Positions 8,243 to 18,406 of a DNA stretch of 64,000 nucleotides are shown one piece after another; position 1 is the first letter of the stretch, and each line of letters begins with the position of its first letter. The DNA is from Oleiagrimonas sp035690885 (GTDB lineage: Bacteria; Pseudomonadota; Gammaproteobacteria; Xanthomonadales; Rhodanobacteraceae). The notes beneath the pieces are model-generated. The model did no database searches. It had not been told where the DNA came from and saw only the letters and a program-made list of their open reading frames with translations. The stretch is taken from assembly GCA_035690885.1 (NCBI GenBank), contig DASSKC010000116.1, forward strand, positions 1 through 64,000, read 5' to 3'. The position numbers and the translations under genes were made by a program.

Positions 8243-8872
8243 GTGTTTTCACTGCAAACCATGTTTGGCAAGACCGACAAGGTCTACGATCTGCTCCAGG
8301 CCAGTTCCGAAGCCGCGCTCGAAGCAGCCAAGGCCGTCGACGAGCTGACCCGCAATGGCGATGGCGCACCGTTCATGGCCACGTTCACTGCCGCGCGCAA
8401 GCGCGAAAAGGAGCTGGCGGCCGAGATCAGCGAGGAGTTGGTCAATACTTTCGTGACCGCGCTGGACCGCGAGGACATCGAGGAGATGAACTCGGCGCTG
8501 TACAAGATTCCCAAGACCATCGAGAAATTCGCCGACCGCTACGTGCTGGTCGCCGATCGGCTTGAAGGCGTCGATTTCGCGCAGCGCACGGCCATTCTGG
8601 CCAGCTGTACCGAGGTCGTGGCCGAGATGGTCAAGCAGATGCGCAAGGGCCTGAAGATCGACCCGATGCGCAAGCTGCAAAATCGCCTGCAGGCGCTCGA
8701 AGCCGAGGCCGATGACCTCCTTCTCGAGCCGTATCGCGAGTTCTACCTGAATGCGTCGGACCCGATGCGCGCGTTGCTGGCCAAGGATCTGTTCGAGATC
8801 ATCGAAAAGGCCATCGACAAGTGCCGTGACGTCGGCAACGTCATTTATTCCATCGTGCTCAAAAATTCCTAG
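8243..8872 (+). CDS. DUF47 (PhoU-like) phosphate transport regulator
   Basis: 209-aa helical protein of the DUF47 family, distantly PhoU-like, found next to PiT phosphate permeases and thought to modulate them. Characteristic segments are FDLLQ-type start MFGKTDKVYDLLQASS, FVTALDREDIEEMNSALYKIPKTIEKFADRY (about residues 69-100) and a C-terminal KDLFEIIEKAIDKCRDVGNVI. The start is GTG at 8243 with GAGAGG ten bases upstream. It is separated by 8 bp from the permease gene, so the two are surely co-transcribed. Confidence 0.9.
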   Translation: MFSLQTMFGKTDKVYDLLQASSEAALEAAKAVDELTRNGDGAPFMATFTAARKREKELAAEISEELVNTFVTALDREDIEEMNSALYKIPKTIEKFADRYVLVADRLEGVDFAQRTAILASCTEVVAEMVKQMRKGLKIDPMRKLQNRLQALEAEADDLLLEPYREFYLNASDPMRALLAKDLFEIIEKAIDKCRDVGNVIYSIVLKNS

Positions 8873-8880
8873 GGGTTCCC

Positions 8881-10008
8881 GTGAGCATCGGAATGCTGGC
8901 TCTGGTCATTGTCGTCGCACTGGCCTTCACCTACATCAACGGTTTCCACGACACGGCAAACTCCATTGCCACCGTGGTCGCGACCAAGGTGCTGACGCCG
9001 GGGCAGGCGGTGTTCCTCGCCGCCGGCACCAACATGATCGGCGCGCTGCTGGGTACGGCCGTGGCCAAGACGATTGCCGAAGGCCTGGTCAACGCGAATG
9101 TGGTCCATGAAGGCGCATTCTTCCTGATCAGTGCGTTGCTTGGCGCGTGCATCTGGAACCTGATCACCTGGTGGCAGGGCTTGCCGTCCAGTTCCAGCCA
9201 CGCCTTGGTCGGCGGCCTGGTCGGTGCCGCATTGGCCGCCAGCGCCAACGATTTCAACTCGGTGATCTGGTGGACATCCGCAGGCGAGCATTGGTGGCAA
9301 GCGCAGGGCGTGGTGCCCAAGGTGATCATTCCGATGGTCATCTCGCCACTACTGGGCTTCATCATCGCCTTGCTGTTCATGTGGGCGCTGTACGGGTTTT
9401 TGCTGTGGTGCTCGCGGCGCAAGGGCGTTGTCAATCGTCTGGGGCGCACACCGTTCGTCAACGCGTTTTTCGGCAAGTCGCAGTTGTTCTCGGCGGCCGC
9501 CATGGGGCTGTCGCACGGCATGAACGACGCGCAGAAAACCATGGGCATCGTGGCCCTGGCGCTGGCCGGTGCGACCGCCGCCGGGACCCTGGACCAGGTG
9601 CCACACTGGCTGGAGTTCCTGCGCATTCCCGAGGCCACCAGCGGCGGCTTCGACATCCCGGTCTGGGTCGTCATCCTGTGCGCGCTGGTGATGGCCGCCG
9701 GTACCGCCGGTGGCGGCTGGCGCATCATCAAGACGCTGGGTCACAAGATGGTCAAGCTGCATCCGATCAACGGCTTCGTGGCCGAAACCAGCGGCGCCAT
9801 CGTCATCTTTGCCGCCTCGGCCTTCGGCATCCCGGTGTCGACCACGCATTGCGTGTCCACGTCGATCATGGGCGTCGGTGCGGCCAAGCGGTTCAATGCC
9901 ATCCGCTGGACCGTGGTCGAGCGCATGGTGTGGGCGTGGTTGCTGACGCTGCCGATCACGGCGGTCATCGCCTACTTGGTGTCGCGCGCGCTCAGCGTGA
10001 TCGTTTGA
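8881..10008 (+). CDS. PiT-family inorganic phosphate transporter
   Basis: Low-affinity phosphate (metal-phosphate)/H+ or Na+ symporter in the inner membrane, 375 aa. Both PiT signature repeats are present: INGFHDTANSIATVVAT near residues 19-35 and GLSHGMNDAQKTMGIVAL near 209-226, marking the inverted duplicated halves. The conserved GTAVAKTIAEG and the C-terminal ETSGAIVIF...GIPVSTTHCVS are intact. Start is GTG at 8881, right after the DUF47 gene. No Pho box was recognised upstream of the pair. Confidence 0.93.
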   Translation: MSIGMLALVIVVALAFTYINGFHDTANSIATVVATKVLTPGQAVFLAAGTNMIGALLGTAVAKTIAEGLVNANVVHEGAFFLISALLGACIWNLITWWQGLPSSSSHALVGGLVGAALAASANDFNSVIWWTSAGEHWWQAQGVVPKVIIPMVISPLLGFIIALLFMWALYGFLLWCSRRKGVVNRLGRTPFVNAFFGKSQLFSAAAMGLSHGMNDAQKTMGIVALALAGATAAGTLDQVPHWLEFLRIPEATSGGFDIPVWVVILCALVMAAGTAGGGWRIIKTLGHKMVKLHPINGFVAETSGAIVIFAASAFGIPVSTTHCVSTSIMGVGAAKRFNAIRWTVVERMVWAWLLTLPITAVIAYLVSRALSVIV

Positions 10009-10021
10009 TCCCGTTGCTGCC

Positions 10022-10087
10022 GGGAATCTCGAATAACCACACCCACCGTTGTTTTGAACGAACGGGGGCGGGTTGTTCGAGGCTCCT
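10022..10087. repeat. Imperfect palindrome CTCGAATAACC...GGTTGTTCGAG (uninterrupted copy)
   Basis: A 66-bp hairpin element between the convergent phosphate permease and SDR genes. Its left arm, GGGAATCTCGAATAACC, is repeated at 18407 with 24 of 26 bases the same, and its right arm (GTTCGAGGCTCCT) recurs at 18546-18558. In that second copy a different palindrome sits between the arms. It could serve as a bidirectional transcription end, although no T-run follows. Confidence 0.75.
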
Positions 10088-10096
10088 GCGGCGGGT

Positions 10097-10789
10097 TCAG
10101 GCCGGCGGGTAGACCCGTGCTTCGCGCACGTGACCGCGCGTGCCGCGACTGGCCAGGTGCAACATGGTTTCGGCCAGCTCCGCCGGGTCGATCCAGGTCG
10201 ACGGATCCACGTCCGGCATGGCTTCGCGGTTGCCGGCAGTGTCCACGGCACCCATCGGATAGACGATGCCGATCTCGATGCCCTTGGGCGCCAGTTCGGC
10301 ATGCATGGACTTCATCCAGGCGATCATCGCCGCCTTGGCCGCGGCGTAGGTGCCGCATGAGGCGCCGCCGTCGATAGCCTGGCCCGCACCCACGCCCAGC
10401 ACGAAGCCGCCACCGTGTTCGAGCATGTGCGGCAGTGCGGCGCGGGTTGCGTTGAAGGCGGTGCGCAGGTTGATGTCCAGTTGCGCTTCGAGCTGTGCCG
10501 GCGTGGTGTCGACTGCGGCACTCATGTCGAAACCGCCGGCAATGTTGAGCAGCGCATCCACCGGCCCGCAAAGCTTGACGATTCGGTCCACGGTGCGCGA
10601 GGCGTCGTCGGCGTCGGCGAGATTGGCCCGCACCACGCATGCATCCGGATATTCGCGGTTCAGGCGCGCGTGTTCGGCGTCACCGTAGGCAATCAACGCC
10701 AGGTTCCAGTCCGCTTGCGCGAAGGCAGTGATGACATGCGCGGCGATGGCACCGCCGGCACCGGTGATGATCGCGGTTTTGTGCGACAT
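10097..10789 (-). CDS. Short-chain dehydrogenase/reductase with atypical active site
   Basis: SDR-fold protein of 230 aa. The nucleotide-binding turn TGAGGAIA (residues 9-16), the NIAGG motif (82-86), and the Tyr148-x3-Lys152 pair (TYAAAK) are present. The catalytic serine, expected about 13 residues before Tyr, falls in LGVGAGQAIDGG, where Ala135/Gly136 stand instead. Activity may therefore be altered or lost. The start MSHKTAIITG at 10789 is used because the Rossmann strand begins there. The gene is monocistronic; substrate unknown. Confidence 0.85.
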   Translation of the reverse strand: MSHKTAIITGAGGAIAAHVITAFAQADWNLALIAYGDAEHARLNREYPDACVVRANLADADDASRTVDRIVKLCGPVDALLNIAGGFDMSAAVDTTPAQLEAQLDINLRTAFNATRAALPHMLEHGGGFVLGVGAGQAIDGGASCGTYAAAKAAMIAWMKSMHAELAPKGIEIGIVYPMGAVDTAGNREAMPDVDPSTWIDPAELAETMLHLASRGTRGHVREARVYPPA

Positions 10790-10836
10790 GGCGCGCTCCA
10801 CTGTGGACACGGCGTCCGATTATCACACAGCGGTCT

Positions 10837-11241
10837 TCAGGACGCGTCCTCGCCGCCGGAGACGATGGCTTCGAGGCGGTCGCCGAGTTCACCCAGCTCG
10901 TTGACCAGACGCTGCAGTTCCGTCGCGTTCAATAGTTCATAGGGGCGGTTGGCGCAAAGCTGCAGCCAGGCGACATCGTCCAGGTCGCTGACCGCCAGAA
11001 AGCCCATGCGCTGCTCCCAGTTGAAACGCAGGCAGCGCTCGGGATCGGTGTCGGCGAGCGGGCCGATGGGCGTGGAGATGCGCAGGTAGCGGCGCTCGTT
11101 CTCGTCTTCCATTTCGGCCAGGTAAATGCCTTGCCGGCGACCGTTGCCCAGCGCCAGATCGAAGCTGACGAGATAGGGCGCGTTGTGGTGCAGCGAGTGC
11201 AGGTTGCCCACATGGGAGCGGATGGCTTCGAAGTCCTGCAT
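10837..11241 (-). CDS. Conserved hypothetical protein, small and acidic
   Basis: 134 aa, not recognised with confidence. The sequence is a mix of strands and helices (HHNAPYLVSFDLALGNGRRQGIYLAEM, then RYLRISTPIGPL, RCLRFNWEQRMGFLAVSDLDDVAWLQLCANRPYELLN) ending in a charged helix. The shape is reminiscent of small CesT-like secretion chaperones or YbjN-type proteins, but this is only a guess. Strong third-position GC and a stop-free frame support a real gene. The start at 11241 has a weak GGAAACC upstream; an ATG at 11253 is possible. It is divergent from the ATL gene. Confidence 0.65.
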   Translation of the reverse strand: MQDFEAIRSHVGNLHSLHHNAPYLVSFDLALGNGRRQGIYLAEMEDENERRYLRISTPIGPLADTDPERCLRFNWEQRMGFLAVSDLDDVAWLQLCANRPYELLNATELQRLVNELGELGDRLEAIVSGGEDAS

Positions 11242-11315
11242 GGCGGTTTCCATCGAGGGTGGTACGTCACGATGGTACCTTGTCGACGTCGCGTCATGTC
11301 TGCCCAACCGAATCG

Positions 11316-11651
11316 ATGAACGAGGCCTACCTGCGAATCTACGCCGCCGTGTCGGCGATCCCTGCCGGTCGCGTGGCCAGTTATGGCGCCATCGCCGCCC
11401 GCGCCGGCCTGCCGCGGCGGGCGCGCATGGTGGGTCGGGCCCTGGCCGAGACGCCCGACGACATGAACCTGCCCTGGCATCGCGTGGTGCGCGCCGACGG
11501 TCGCATTGCATTGCCGGCAGGCAGTGCCGGTTTTCGCGAGCAATGCCGGCGCCTGCGCGCCGAAGGCGTAACCGCGCGCGACGGCCGCGTACCGATGCGT
11601 GCCTTCGGCCTGCATCATGATCTTGATCGCGAGATCTGGGGCATGCCTTGA
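11316..11651 (+). CDS. Alkyltransferase-like protein (ATL, MGMT family without active-site Cys)
   Basis: 111 aa, corresponding to the C-terminal DNA-binding domain of O6-alkylguanine-DNA alkyltransferase. The helix-turn-helix segment GRVASYGAIAARAGLPRRARMVGRAL is conserved, but the transfer motif PCHRV reads PWHRV (residues 53-57), so Trp54 replaces the alkyl-accepting cysteine. ATL proteins bind O6-alkylguanine without repair and hand it to nucleotide excision repair. The start MNEAYLRIYAAV at 11316 fits E. coli YbaZ-type relatives; a GTG at 11259 is the longer choice. It lies 30 bp before recQ. Confidence 0.9.
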   Translation: MNEAYLRIYAAVSAIPAGRVASYGAIAARAGLPRRARMVGRALAETPDDMNLPWHRVVRADGRIALPAGSAGFREQCRRLRAEGVTARDGRVPMRAFGLHHDLDREIWGMP

Positions 11652-11680
11652 GCGATATTTCCGACAGCTGACGAGGGCCG

Positions 11681-13555
<1,875 letters not shown>

Positions 13556-13869
13556 ATTCCGTCGCGTGCACGACTGAACGTTTTCCGCTATAAAATGATT
13601 ATCCGGCAATTGCCTGTGCGTGGATTGCCGGATGACCTTGTCCTTGCGGCGTTCGGGGGCGCATGGCCGGCAATGTCCGCCTGCCGTGCGCGAACGATGC
13701 AGGTCAAATGGGGAACGTCTTGCGCGGTTCGTGAAAACGTCCAGTCCAGATCGGTGCGTGCGCCGGATGCGATGGTTTTTTTCATGTTTGTCTGTCCAGG
13801 GCGGTGTTCCTTTCATGTCACGGTTGCGTGTCACATCGACACGCAATCACACAAGCAGGAGAGTGGTAC
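13556..13869. other. 314-bp intergenic region with one hairpin
   Basis: Between recQ and the DUF805 gene. It holds a perfect 10-bp inverted repeat ATCCGGCAAT / ATTGCCGGAT (13601-13610 and 13624-13633, 13-base loop) not followed by a T-run, and an AT-rich TATAAAATGATT just before it. No supported gene was found on either strand; open frames there lack codon bias or a ribosome site. Confidence 0.5.
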
Positions 13870-14244
13870 GTGAATTGGTATCTGGAAGTGTTGCGCAACA
13901 ATTACGCCAACTTTACGGGCAGGGCCAGGCGCCAGGAATACTGGATGTACACCCTCGTCAATTGCATTATTGCCGTGGTGTTGTATGTGCTGGCCATCGC
14001 TTTGCGCGGGAACGCGCTGGGCGCCATTTTCATGGTGGCGTATGCCTTGTACGCGCTGGCTGTGCTCATTCCGGGGCTGGCTGTCGCGGCGCGACGCCTG
14101 CACGATACCGGTCGCAGCGGTTGGTGGCAGTTGATCGCGCTGGTGCCGTTTGTCGGCGGGATCATCCTGTTGGTTTTCCTGGTTCTGGAAGGGCATCAGG
14201 GTTCGAATGAGTTTGGTGGCGATCCGAAAGCCGTTTCCGTCTGA
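13870..14244 (+). CDS. DUF805 domain-containing membrane protein
   Basis: 124-aa protein with about four membrane helices. Family hallmarks: the N-terminal W-x-L-E-V-L-R-N-N-Y-A-N-F-x-G-RARRQEYW segment and the RRLHDTGRSGWWQLIALVPFVG motif (about residues 76-97), ending in LEGHQGSNEFGGDP. Function unknown; often an inner-membrane protein induced by stress. The start is a GTG at 13870 with AGGAGAG seven bases upstream, which decides against an upstream ATG at 13804. A strong terminator follows at once, so the unit is monocistronic. Confidence 0.92.
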   Translation: MNWYLEVLRNNYANFTGRARRQEYWMYTLVNCIIAVVLYVLAIALRGNALGAIFMVAYALYALAVLIPGLAVAARRLHDTGRSGWWQLIALVPFVGGIILLVFLVLEGHQGSNEFGGDPKAVSV

Positions 14245-14258
14245 GCAAGTCGGATGAC

Positions 14259-14293
14259 GCAGAAAAAACCCGGTTCGCCGGGTTTTTTTCTGC
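14259..14293 (+). terminator. Rho-independent terminator after DUF805 gene
   Basis: GCAGAAAAAACCCGG pairs with CCGGGTTTTTTTCTGC around a TTCG loop; the stem carries A-runs on one side and T-runs on the other, so it can work in both directions. It begins 15 bp after the stop codon. Confidence 0.93.
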
Positions 14294-14472
14294 GTGTCGG
14301 ATGGAGGTCGCGATGATCCGGAAGCGTTCCTGATCCACGTTGGTACAGGCTCACGTCCCGTGCAGGTGCGTGATGTAGTGTGACCGTGTGTCATTGGCCG
14401 CGGCGGCAATATCCTGAAGTGGTATTCCGCTTGCCGATGGCTCGTTGACCACGGCTGTAACGGCACCCGCGC

Positions 14473-15927
14473 ATGAACCGCATCCTGATACCCGGCAAGA
14501 CCTGCTGGCGCATCGAACGCGCCGGTCGTCAGCGCGTCATCATCGACGCGGCGGATTATTTCGTCGCGGTCAAAGCCGCGATGCTGAAGGCCCGGCACAG
14601 CATCATGCTGATCGGCTGGGATTTCGACACCCGCATCCGGTTTGAGGCCGAACACCAGACACTGGAAGGCCCCAACCGTCTCAACCGCTTGCTGAAGTGG
14701 CTGGTCAAGCGCGAACCGGGGCTGCAAGTGCGCGTGCTGAAGTGGGATCTGGGCATGCTGCAGGCACTGAGCCGCGGCATGATGCCGATCGTGCTGGCCA
14801 ACCTGGCCAGCCGCCGTCGCCTGCATATCAAGCTTGACGGCAAGCATCCGGCCGGCGCGGCCCATCATCAGAAAATCGTCGTCATCGACGACAGCATTGC
14901 CTTTTGCGGCGGCATCGACATGACCGTCGGGCGCTGGGACACCCGCGAGCACCGCGATGACGACACGCGGCGGCGGAGCCCGCAGGGCAAGCCGTTGGGC
15001 CCATGGCATGACGCCACCATGATCGTCGACGATGCGGCCGCGCGCACCATTGGCGACATCGCGCGTGAGCGCTGGGAGGACGCCACGGGCGAGCATCTGC
15101 AACCGGTCACGGCTACCGACGATGCCTGGCCCGATGGCCTGGAGCCGGCGTTGCGCGATGTCGACATCGCGGTGGCGCGAACGTTGCCGGAGCTGGACGA
15201 GCGTGCTGAAGTCCGCGAGATCGAGGCGCTGTATCTGGCCGGCATCCGGCATGCGCGACATACGCTGTACCTGGAAAGCCAGTATCTGGCCGCGCGCCGA
15301 CTGGCCGAAGCGCTGGCGCAGCGGCTGGCCGAACCCGACGGCCCGGAAGTGATCATCGTCCTGCCCGAATGCATCGATGACAGCTGGCTCGAACACGAAG
15401 CCATGGACAGCGCCCGGACGCGTTTGTTGCACATGTTGTGGGATGCCGATCGGCACCATCGCCTGGGTGCGTACTACCCGGTTACGCGAAACGGCACGTC
15501 GATCTACGTGCACGCCAAGATCATGATCGTCGACGATGTGCTGCTGCGCGTCGGCTCGTCGAATCTCAACAACCGCTCGATGGGATTCGATACCGAATGC
15601 GACCTGGCCATCGAGGCGGCCGACGACGACGTCACGCTGCGCCGACACGTCCAAGCGGTCAGGCGCGACCTGCTTTGCGAACATCTGGATACCGACGTGG
15701 ACACGTTCGACGCGCGGATGACGCAAGCGGAGGGTTCCGTGTTGTCGGTGGTCGAGACCTTGCGCGGCAGCGGACACACGCTGCAACCGTTCGACCCCGC
15801 GTTGATGACCGATGGCGAAAGCCCGCTCGCGGAAAACGAACTGCTGGACCCGGAGCACGTCGCGGGCGGCTTTGGCACGCGGTTGTGGTTCGGGGTTTCA
15901 AAGCTGCTTGGGCACAGGCGTCGTTAG
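14473..15927 (+). CDS. Phospholipase D-like / cardiolipin synthase-like protein
   Basis: 484-aa member of the PLD superfamily with two HKD motifs: AHHQKIVVIDDSIAFCGGID (about residues 134-153) and YVHAKIMIVDDVLLRVGSSN (about 344-363). These form the two halves of one active site for phosphodiester transfer or hydrolysis. No membrane segment or signal peptide is evident at the N-terminus (MNRILIPGKTCWRIERAGRQ), so it is likely a cytosolic or peripheral enzyme, unlike classical ClsA. The loop between motifs is long and charged. It overlaps the convergent LigD-polymerase gene by 4 bp. Confidence 0.9.
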   Translation: MNRILIPGKTCWRIERAGRQRVIIDAADYFVAVKAAMLKARHSIMLIGWDFDTRIRFEAEHQTLEGPNRLNRLLKWLVKREPGLQVRVLKWDLGMLQALSRGMMPIVLANLASRRRLHIKLDGKHPAGAAHHQKIVVIDDSIAFCGGIDMTVGRWDTREHRDDDTRRRSPQGKPLGPWHDATMIVDDAAARTIGDIARERWEDATGEHLQPVTATDDAWPDGLEPALRDVDIAVARTLPELDERAEVREIEALYLAGIRHARHTLYLESQYLAARRLAEALAQRLAEPDGPEVIIVLPECIDDSWLEHEAMDSARTRLLHMLWDADRHHRLGAYYPVTRNGTSIYVHAKIMIVDDVLLRVGSSNLNNRSMGFDTECDLAIEAADDDVTLRRHVQAVRRDLLCEHLDTDVDTFDARMTQAEGSVLSVVETLRGSGHTLQPFDPALMTDGESPLAENELLDPEHVAGGFGTRLWFGVSKLLGHRRR

Positions 15928-16826
15928 GCGTTTTCCAGCTTGTCCAGCTTTGCCTCGTGGTCCCGCAGCGACGCGACATGGCGCTCGATGGTGCTCCACG
16001 CGTCGGGCTTTTGTCCGAGCCGCCGGATGGCATTGTCGATGCGGTAGCGATCGGCGCGCAGTTGGCTGTCGTCCAGCTCGTCCCATTCGAGCGGCATGGC
16101 CACCGGCGCGCCGGGCCTGGCGCGGACCGCATAGGGCGCCACCGCGGTTTGCCCGTAGGCATTGCGCATGATGTCCACGTACAGGCGCTGACCACGCTTG
16201 TCCTTGCGTTGTTCGGTGGTCAGCCGGTCCGGTTCGCGCGCGACGGCGGCTTCGGCAACGCGACGCGCAAATTCGCGCGTGGCGTCGAAGTCGGCCTCGG
16301 CATCAAGCGGCACCACCACATGCAACCCGCGCGAGCCGGTGGTCATGACGAAGCTTGCCAAGCTCACCTCGCCGAGTACGGCGTGGATCGTGTGGGCGGC
16401 ACGACGCACCGTCGCAAAATCGTCCTCACCAGGATCGAGGTCGAAGATCATGCGGTCGGGGTGATGCGGCCGTCCGGCGCGCGCCAGCCACACGTGTGGC
16501 GTGATGCAAGCCAGGTTGGCCAGATACACGAGCGTGGCGGCGTTGTCGCACACGCAGTGCTCGACCTCGTTGCCGTCTTCGTGCGGCAAGGCGACACGCA
16601 CGACCCAATCGGGGAAATATTCCGCGGCGTTCTGCTGGTAGAAGCCGTCGGCGTCGATGCCGTCGGGAAAGCGGTGCAGGGTCAAAGGGCGCTGGGAGAC
16701 ATACGGCAGCATGGTCGTGGCGATGCGCTCGTAATAGTCGATCAGGTCACCTTTGGTAATGCCGTCATCGGGAAACAGCACCTTGTCACGATTGGACATG
16801 TCGATGTCGTGGCCGTCGATCTTCAT
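15924..16826 (-). CDS. Stand-alone LigD polymerase/primase domain protein (PolDom)
   Basis: 300-aa archaeo-eukaryotic primase-like enzyme of bacterial non-homologous end joining. Recognisable LigD-PolDom blocks: LSNRDKVLFPD-type motif (MSNRDKVLFPDDGITKGDLIDYY), RPLTLHRFPDGIDADGFYQ, catalytic MIFDLDPGEDDF (about residues 136-147), TTGSRGLHVVVPL, and DIMRNAYGQTAVAPYAVRARPGAPVAMPLEWDEL. It contains neither the ligase nor the phosphoesterase domain of full LigD, and no Ku gene is near. The start MKIDGHDIDM at 16826 is preceded by AGCAGG. It could fill gaps in end joining with a separate LigD, or act on its own. Confidence 0.9.
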   Translation of the reverse strand: MKIDGHDIDMSNRDKVLFPDDGITKGDLIDYYERIATTMLPYVSQRPLTLHRFPDGIDADGFYQQNAAEYFPDWVVRVALPHEDGNEVEHCVCDNAATLVYLANLACITPHVWLARAGRPHHPDRMIFDLDPGEDDFATVRRAAHTIHAVLGEVSLASFVMTTGSRGLHVVVPLDAEADFDATREFARRVAEAAVAREPDRLTTEQRKDKRGQRLYVDIMRNAYGQTAVAPYAVRARPGAPVAMPLEWDELDDSQLRADRYRIDNAIRRLGQKPDAWSTIERHVASLRDHEAKLDKLENA

Positions 16827-16974
16827 GGTGGGTACCTGCTTGTTTGTGTGCCGCGGCGAGTCCTTGCGGTGCATGTGCTCAGAGTAACGACCATCGTGCC
16901 GGTCGCCTGACTGACACTGAAACAAGATTCGGCTCCGGTCCCGACAGACGTCAAAGCACGGCTAGACTGTCACC

Positions 16975-17850
16975 ATGGCCAGTCAGTCGCCAAGCGATCC
17001 CGAACGTGAACCCCGGCGTGTCGATGACGACCAGGCGCCCGAGGGTTCGTTTCATCTGAGCGAACGCGAGCGCGAAGAAGTCGAGCAGAATCTGCCACCG
17101 CGCGTCCAGGTGCTGCACGAGGCCATTCGCGTGGAGGGCAGGGCCGAGCTGGCGCGTGGCGCCGGGGCCTTGGCGTGGTCGTCGGTCGCGGCTGGTCTGT
17201 CGATGGGATTCTCGATGCTGATCCCCGCCTTGCTGGCGGTGCATCTGGTCGGCGTGCCCGGCGGCTTCCTGATCAGCGAGCTGGGTTACACGGTGGGTTT
17301 CCTGATCGTGGTGTCGGCGCGCCAGCAACTGTTCACCGAAAACACGCTGACCGCCGTGTTGCCGCTGATGACCAATCCGCATTGGCGCGAACTCTGGCGG
17401 CTGCTGCGGCTGTGGACCATCGTGTTGCTCGGCAACCTGGTCGGCGTGGCCGTGTTCGCCTGCGCGATGGTCTACATGCACGTGCTCAACGACGAGACCC
17501 AGGCGGCGTTGGTGAAGCAGGCCCTGGAGGTGATAAAAATCCCGACCATGGCCATGTTCACCAAGGGCATCATTGCCGGCTGGCTGCTCGGCACCATGGT
17601 CTGGCTGCTGCCGGCGCTGCCGCGCTCGAAGGTGTTCGTGATCATCCTGATGACGTGGCTGATCGGCGTGGGCAACTTCTCGCACGCCATCGCCGGCTCC
17701 ACCGAAGTGTTGTATCTGGTGTTTCGCGGCGAGCTGCCGTTCGTGGACTATGTGACCAGCTTTGCACTGCCCACCATCGCCGGCAACATCGTCGGCGGCA
17801 GCGTGATCTTCGGTCTGATCAGCCATGCGCAAGTGCGCAGCGAGCGGTGA
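16975..17850 (+). CDS. Formate/nitrite transporter (FNT) family channel
   Basis: 291 aa. A hydrophilic, charged N-terminal tail of about 60 residues (SDPEREPRRVDDDQAPEGSFHLSEREREEVEQ) precedes the FNT membrane domain with six helices. FNT marks include GLSMGFSMLIPALL, the GNLVGVAVFACAM segment and GVGNFSHAIAGSTE (the N-F-S-H part resembles the FNT constriction motif), then FALPTIAGNIVGGSVI. The substrate (formate, nitrite or another small anion) cannot be told. The extended tail is typical of the subgroup once annotated as transmembrane protein in Xanthomonadales. Monocistronic. Confidence 0.88.
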   Translation: MASQSPSDPEREPRRVDDDQAPEGSFHLSEREREEVEQNLPPRVQVLHEAIRVEGRAELARGAGALAWSSVAAGLSMGFSMLIPALLAVHLVGVPGGFLISELGYTVGFLIVVSARQQLFTENTLTAVLPLMTNPHWRELWRLLRLWTIVLLGNLVGVAVFACAMVYMHVLNDETQAALVKQALEVIKIPTMAMFTKGIIAGWLLGTMVWLLPALPRSKVFVIILMTWLIGVGNFSHAIAGSTEVLYLVFRGELPFVDYVTSFALPTIAGNIVGGSVIFGLISHAQVRSER

Positions 17851-17880
17851 CAACCGCGACGCAGGGTGGGCCACCCATCG

Positions 17881-17964
17881 CAGGAGCGGCGGAAGCCGCG
17901 ATGGGGCGTGTCCGCACGCTGGTTGCCTTGCGGCATGGATGAATCGCGGCTTCCGCCGCTCCTG
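17881..17964. repeat. REPIN, family 2 (AGGAGCGGCGGAAGCCGCGA), copy A
   Basis: Inverted pair of REP units; each is AGGA followed by the small stem GCGGC-GGAA-GCCGC and GAT. The middle has GGGGCGTG and TTGCGGCATG, shared with copy B at 18433. It lies 30 bp after the FNT gene and before the convergent thiamine-binding gene. This copy has CAGGAG where the others have GTAGGAG. Confidence 0.9.
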
Positions 17965-18044
17965 TGGTCACTTTGAGCCAACATGGCCGTTGCAGGAGGG
18001 ATGGAAGGCCCGATCGGAAACGCCGCAAGGCGTCAATGGCGCCG

Positions 18045-18368
18045 TCACGCGCCGCCGGATGCGCGATCGCGTTCGCTCACGGCCTTCTCCAGCCGCTCCA
18101 GCTTGCCGGTGATCTCGTTGCTGTGGCCGGGGCGGATGTCGGCCTTGACCACCAGGCTGATGCGGGTGCCGTAGTCCGCGACGGCGTCCGTGGCGCGACG
18201 GATGACGTCGAACACCTCGTCCCATTCACCCTCAATGGTGGTGAACATGGAGTCGGTGCGGTTGGGCAAACCGGACGCGCGCACGACTTGCACGGCGGCG
18301 GCGACGGCATCGTGGACCGAATCATCGGCACGACTGCCGCTGGGAACGATGGAAAATGCAGCAAGCAT
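18045..18368 (-). CDS. MTH1187-family thiamine-binding protein (DUF77)
   Basis: 107-aa ferredoxin-like-fold protein of the MTH1187/YkoF superfamily, members of which bind thiamine or HMP. Characteristic are the opening LAAFSIVPSG, the central RTDSMFTTIEGEWDEVFDVIRRATDAV (about residues 38-64) and the final strand RISLVVKADIRPG. The start at 18368 has GGGAGG upstream. No thiamine biosynthesis genes adjoin it, so its cellular role is uncertain. It stands alone between two palindromic repeats. Confidence 0.86.
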   Translation of the reverse strand: MLAAFSIVPSGSRADDSVHDAVAAAVQVVRASGLPNRTDSMFTTIEGEWDEVFDVIRRATDAVADYGTRISLVVKADIRPGHSNEITGKLERLEKAVSERDRASGGA

Positions 18369-18406
18369 GATGGGCCTCCCGTGAGTGCGTTGCACTCGCC
18401 ATTGTA

